Positions 5,876 to 7,760 of a stretch of 7,760 bases of DNA are shown piece by piece. Every line of letters starts with the position of its first letter. Within the stretch, counting starts at the first letter, position 1. This DNA comes from Methanobacteriota archaeon (GTDB lineage: Archaea; Halobacteriota; Methanosarcinia; Methanosarcinales; Methanoperedenaceae), in contig JAHIHJ010000323.1 of assembly GCA_018899795.1 (NCBI GenBank), forward strand, positions 1 to 7,760. The letters are read 5' to 3'. Both the position numbers and the translations under genes were made by a program. Below the pieces are notes generated by a model. That model had not been told where the DNA came from, did no database searches, and saw nothing but the letters and a program-made list of their open reading frames with translations.

Positions 5876-6061
5876 TCACTGGTACGGCGCAAGCAGGTCT
5901 ACCAGCTCGACATGAGCCAGCAGCATCCGCCTGCAGCAGTATCGGTCGATTCCGAGATCCGTAAGTACTTTGCCCGGGTCTTCTGACTGACTACGTTTTT
6001 TATACTCATCCCAAACGCTTGAGACAGCTTTCCCGCATGTAAAGCATCTTACCGGAATCAT
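5876..6061 (-). CDS. rpoN: DNA-directed RNA polymerase subunit N (Rpb10 homologue)
   Basis: This is the archaeal RpoN, a small zinc-binding subunit in the RNA polymerase assembly platform. It starts [11 protein letters not shown], and the zinc ligands C6, C9, C42 and C43 (the CC in RYCCRRM) form the conserved atypical CX2C...CC motif. At 61 residues it has the standard length. AGGTGA five bases before the ATG overlaps the end of the S9 gene (three bases between genes), so the two are coupled. The gene is followed after three bases by tRNA-Pro. Confidence 0.96.
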   Translation of the reverse strand: MIPVRCFTCGKAVSSVWDEYKKRSQSEDPGKVLTDLGIDRYCCRRMLLAHVELVDLLAPYQ

Positions 6062-6064
6062 GTT

Positions 6065-6463
6065 TCACCTGTATGATTTCTGTCTTCTCTTCCTGGCTCC
6101 GGTTCCTCCGAATTTCTTCGGGAGCTTATAGCGTGTATCATTGACGAGCAGAGTTCTGTCATACTGTGCCATTGCGTCTCTGAGCGCTGTATCGTTCGTC
6201 CATTCTACAAGACCTCTTGCGATGGCGGTGCGCACTGCGCCTGCCTGCCCGAATATGCCGCCTCCGCGAACGTTGACATCTATGTCCACGTTTGCGAGGA
6301 TATTACTGGCAAATTCGAGTGGTTCCGACATCTTGAGCCGTACAAATTCCGGCTCTACGATCTCGATGGGTTTCTTGTTGACCCTGATGCGCCCCTTGCC
6401 TTCAGTTATGGTTGCGCGGGCGATCGCGGTCTTTCTTTTTCCTGATGAATTAACGATTTTCAT
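6065..6463 (-). CDS. rps9: Small-subunit ribosomal protein uS9
   Basis: This is archaeal S9, whose C-terminal tail reaches the P-site tRNA. From the preferred ATG at 6461-6463 it has 132 residues and begins [17 protein letters not shown]. The conserved [20 protein letters not shown] lies at 67-86, and the basic C-terminus ends RKRRQKSYR. The frame can be extended to a GTG at 6470-6472, but that GTG is part of the ribosome binding site AGGTG at 6470-6474, with six bases of spacing to the ATG, and family proteins start at the MKIVNSSG position. The binding site overlaps the stop codon of L13, which couples translation of the two. Confidence 0.96.
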   Translation of the reverse strand: MKIVNSSGKRKTAIARATITEGKGRIRVNKKPIEIVEPEFVRLKMSEPLEFASNILANVDIDVNVRGGGIFGQAGAVRTAIARGLVEWTNDTALRDAMAQYDRTLLVNDTRYKLPKKFGGTGARKRRQKSYR

Positions 6464-6469
6464 ATATAA

Positions 6470-6474
6470 CACCT
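6470..6474 (-). promoter_or_regulatory. Ribosome binding site deciding the S9 start
   Basis: AGGTG overlaps the L13 stop codon TAG and contains an in-frame GTG. The six-base spacing to the ATG at 6461-6463 supports the shorter S9 product. Confidence 0.6.
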
Positions 6475-6892
6475 AAAATTTTGAACCTAACTTCTTGCTG
6501 AGTTCTCCAAGCACTGTATAGTTGGCTGTGGACAGGCGCATGATGCTCGCTTCTTCCAGCGTCTCTGCCTGTTCTTTGCTCAATTCCGGCGGGACCCCGA
6601 TATAAGCTTTGAGCCGCCTATACGCTTCCCTTCCGGTAGTGGTGGTGTGAGGGATCATTCCCCGTATAGTTCTTGTGACTATCTGCTCAGGTCGTCTCGG
6701 GAACATAGGACCGAATTCGCGCGAGCCCCTCGCGACATATTGCTTATACCTGTTGAACGTGGTATCTCTTCTGCCTGAGATGATCGTTTTTTCTGCATTG
6801 ATGATATTGATCTCTTCGCCTTTCAATAATCGCTGGGCGACCAGGCTTGCCATTCTTCCAAGGATTAGATTACTTGCGTCTATTACTGCCAT
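6473..6892 (-). CDS. rpl13: Large-subunit ribosomal protein uL13
   Basis: This is archaeal L13, an early-assembly protein of the large subunit. Visible family features are VIDASNLILGRMAS at the N-terminus, INAEKTIISGRRDTT near 31-45 and the signature RTIRGMIPHTTTTGREAYRR around 74-93. The 139-residue length is normal. The ATG lies four bases after the L18e stop codon, with only a weak GGGG-type binding site, so translation probably depends on coupling to L18e. Confidence 0.96.
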   Translation of the reverse strand: MAVIDASNLILGRMASLVAQRLLKGEEINIINAEKTIISGRRDTTFNRYKQYVARGSREFGPMFPRRPEQIVTRTIRGMIPHTTTTGREAYRRLKAYIGVPPELSKEQAETLEEASIMRLSTANYTVLGELSKKLGSKF

Positions 6893-6896
6893 GATC

Positions 6897-7259
6897 TTAC
6901 CCCATTATTCTGACTCTTGCACCGTCGGGATTCTTGCTCATTAGTTCCTCGATGGTAAGGCAGGAGCCCCCTGCCGCGGTTATCTTATCTTTCGCGCCTG
7001 CGGAAAAGCCCAGTGCTGCCACTGTAAGCTTATGGTCAATGTCGCCTGCTCCCAGGACTTTTCCGGGTACAAGTACAAGGTCTGCATCCTTCGTGTACCT
7101 GTTGAGCCTGCTCAGGTTGACTTCAATGTACTGCCTCGTTGGGCGTGTAAGTCTATGCGCAATGTCACGCCAGAGAGGTGCTTCACTCTCGCGGGACTGC
7201 TTCTTTAGACCTGAAATAAGGTCTAATATATGTGGGTTTGTCTTGTAATTATTTTTCAT
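6897..7259 (-). CDS. rpl18e: Large-subunit ribosomal protein eL18 (archaeal L18e)
   Basis: This is the first gene of the archaeal L13/S9 operon. It shows PHILDLISGLKKQSRE at 9-24, a basic middle with NLSRLNRYTKD (48-58), LVPGKVLGAGDIDHKLTVAA (63-82) and the C-terminal MSKNPDGARVRIMG, all typical of L18e; 120 residues is the usual length. GGAGG at 7266-7270 lies six bases before the ATG, the strongest ribosome binding site in the cluster. That site overlaps the closing stem of the candidate structured leader (7269-7350), which could control initiation of the whole operon. Confidence 0.95.
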   Translation of the reverse strand: MKNNYKTNPHILDLISGLKKQSRESEAPLWRDIAHRLTRPTRQYIEVNLSRLNRYTKDADLVLVPGKVLGAGDIDHKLTVAALGFSAGAKDKITAAGGSCLTIEELMSKNPDGARVRIMG

Positions 7260-7268
7260 TCTGTGCCT

Positions 7269-7350
7269 CCGTAAGACCCTTTCGGATCCGACTCACGCAA
7301 GTGTTGCGTTCGGTCGTTAGACCATGCGCCGCAGGCGATGCCTGCTACGG
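7269..7350 (-). ncRNA. Candidate cis-regulatory multi-helix leader of the L18e operon
   Basis: On the minus strand several perfect helices fit together. The closing stem P1 is CCGUA (7346-7350) with UACGG (7269-7273). Inside it are P2, GCAGGC-AUC-GCCUGC (7331-7345); P3, GGUC-UAAC-GACC (7312-7323); P4, ACGCAA-CAC-UUGCGU (7295-7309); and P5, GAUCC-GAAA-GGGUC (7275-7288), with one G-U pair and a GNRA tetraloop. The 3' side of P1 includes the first two bases of the GGAGG ribosome binding site of L18e. This would suit feedback control by a ribosomal protein or another translational switch. It is not a tRNA: there is no T-arm consensus. Pairings are read directly; the function is inferred. Confidence 0.45.
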
Positions 7351-7356
7351 TATTAA

Positions 7357-7376
7357 GAATCATAAAAAGATGATTC
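7357..7376 (-). other. Leader hairpin upstream of the L18e structure
   Basis: GAATCAT and ATGATTC form a perfect 7-bp stem around a 6-base loop (CTTTTT on the minus strand). It lies six bases before the multi-helix element and may belong to the same leader fold, or be a pausing site. Confidence 0.5.
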
Positions 7377-7420
7377 AGTTGTGTCCCTTGATATGTTTCT
7401 TATTACATAAAGGTAACGTA

Positions 7421-7428
7421 CATATATT
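7421..7428 (-). promoter_or_regulatory. Possible TATA box for the L18e operon
   Basis: AATATATG on the minus strand would place transcription start near 7397, giving a leader of about 138 bases that includes all hairpins. Other AT-rich candidates lie nearby (TTTTAAAT near 7440-7446 and TTTATGTA near 7404-7411), so the exact promoter is uncertain. Confidence 0.3.
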
Positions 7429-7505
7429 CTGTCCATAATTTAAAATGTTTCAAAAGAAATGTTGAGTTATAGTCTTCCGCTAAACTTATGAGAAACAAAC
7501 CGCAG

Positions 7506-7526
7506 ATAATTACAATGTGTAATTAT
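7506..7526. repeat. 9-bp perfect palindrome with 3-base spacer
   Basis: ATAATTACA and TGTAATTAT flank ATG. It lies about 80 bases upstream of the likely L18e operon promoter, in a gene-free stretch. A dimeric regulator site is possible. It directly follows an inverted copy of the 10-bp repeat at 7497-7507. Confidence 0.6.
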
Positions 7527-7560
7527 TTAATGTCCACCATATTTTATTAATACGAAGCAT

Positions 7561-7603
7561 TTAATCTGCGTTCATCTGCGTTCATCTGCGTTTATCTGCG
7601 GTT
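7561..7603. repeat. 10-bp tandem repeat, four units, with inverted copies nearby
   Basis: Four units of TTNATCTGCG repeat with an exact 10-base period (7561-7600), followed by GTT. Inverted copies lie on both sides: AAACCGCAGATAAT at 7497-7510 and CCGCAGATTAACG at 7656-7668. The left inverted copy can pair with the last unit (TTATCTGCGGTT). Three degenerate units lie at 11-40. The region 7440-7760 has no other convincing complete gene. Confidence 0.85.
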
Positions 7604-7685
7604 CCTTTTCTTCAGACCCCATAGCAATCAATAACGATCACTCCCTCAAATCCAGCCGCAGATTAACGTTTTGAAATACAAACGC

Positions 7686-7695
7686 TTTATAAATA
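7686..7695 (+). promoter_or_regulatory. Strong rightward TATA box
   Basis: TTTATAAATA is close to the archaeal consensus. It predicts transcription start near 7717-7719, pointing out of the window to the right. Confidence 0.5.
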
Positions 7696-7718
7696 AAAAA
7701 GGCAATAAAGAATCCTTG

Positions 7719-7760
7719 GTGTTCCAAATCTCCAATGAAATAAGGTTGTCTGGTTTTTTG
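7719..7760 (+). CDS. Possible start of a leaderless gene, cut by the window edge
   Basis: A GTG lies 24 bases after the TATA box at 7686-7695, and its frame stays open for 14 codons to the window end (VFQISNEIRLSGFL). This fits a leaderless gene start, as for the two plus-strand genes at 1681 and 2110. Too little is visible to name a product, and the short open stretch could be chance. Confidence 0.25.
   Translation, partial: MFQISNEIRLSGFL

Noticed and set aside
7269..7350. tRNA-Leu gene before L18e, as I recall for Haloarcula
   Set aside because: The element has a suitable size and a closing stem, but no GGTTCRANTCC-type T arm, no D-arm consensus and no anticodon loop.
7232..7438. 68-residue plus-strand frame over the L18e leader
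   Set aside because: It overlaps the start of L18e and the structured leader, has no homology I recognise and no ribosome binding site.
7488..7550. 20-codon plus-strand frame beginning ATGAGAAAC
   Set aside because: It is very short, crosses the palindrome and repeat copy, and has no binding site or recognisable product.
7561..7603. CRISPR array
   Set aside because: Units are 10 bases with no spacers; there are no cas genes nearby.

Overview
The window is archaeal. On the minus strand lies a classic archaeal ribosomal protein/RNA polymerase cluster (L18e, L13, S9, RpoN, tRNA-Pro, RpoK, S2). Shine-Dalgarno sites of the AGGTGAT type and TATA boxes support this. Downstream members (Memo-type protein, PAC2-type proteasome chaperone, a DUF473-like protein) and a plus-strand Rsm22-like methyltransferase point to a methanogen-related euryarchaeon. 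I infer the class Methanosarcinia, possibly an ANME-2d/Methanoperedens relative, but the sequence alone does not settle this.

Layout, left to right. Positions 1-50 hold a degenerate 10-bp tandem repeat. An Rsm22-family methyltransferase with an apparent C-terminal OB-fold runs rightward to 1532. Two unrecognised plus-strand genes follow (1681-2040 and 2110-2598). Each has a TATA box at the distance expected for a leaderless mRNA; the second has a possible Roadblock/LC7-like fold. The plus-strand genes then meet the minus-strand cluster tail to tail at about 2600.

Read in its own direction (right to left), the minus-strand cluster is: a structured leader (about 7269-7376), L18e, L13, S9, RpoN, tRNA-Pro(CGG), a 145-base gap with a GC hairpin and a TATA box, RpoK, S2, Memo, PAC2 chaperone, DUF473-like protein, and a 54-residue zinc-ribbon protein at 2602-2766. 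Gaps between L18e, L13, S9, RpoN and the tRNA are 3 to 12 bases, so these are almost certainly cotranscribed. RpoK, S2 and Memo form a second tightly spaced set with its own likely promoter. The cluster joins protein synthesis (ribosomal proteins, tRNA), transcription (two small RNA polymerase subunits) and protein turnover (a PAC2 chaperone with a proteasome-docking type C-terminus).

Positions 7260-7760 carry no convincing complete gene but are rich in structure. They hold a candidate multi-helix RNA leader whose closing stem overlaps the L18e ribosome binding site, a 9-bp palindrome, four exact-period copies of a 10-bp repeat with inverted copies on both sides, and a strong rightward TATA box near 7686 that may serve a leaderless gene starting at 7719 and leaving the window.

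The most interesting unexplained items are the L18e leader structure, the 10-bp repeats at both window ends, and the Rsm22/OB-fold fusion.
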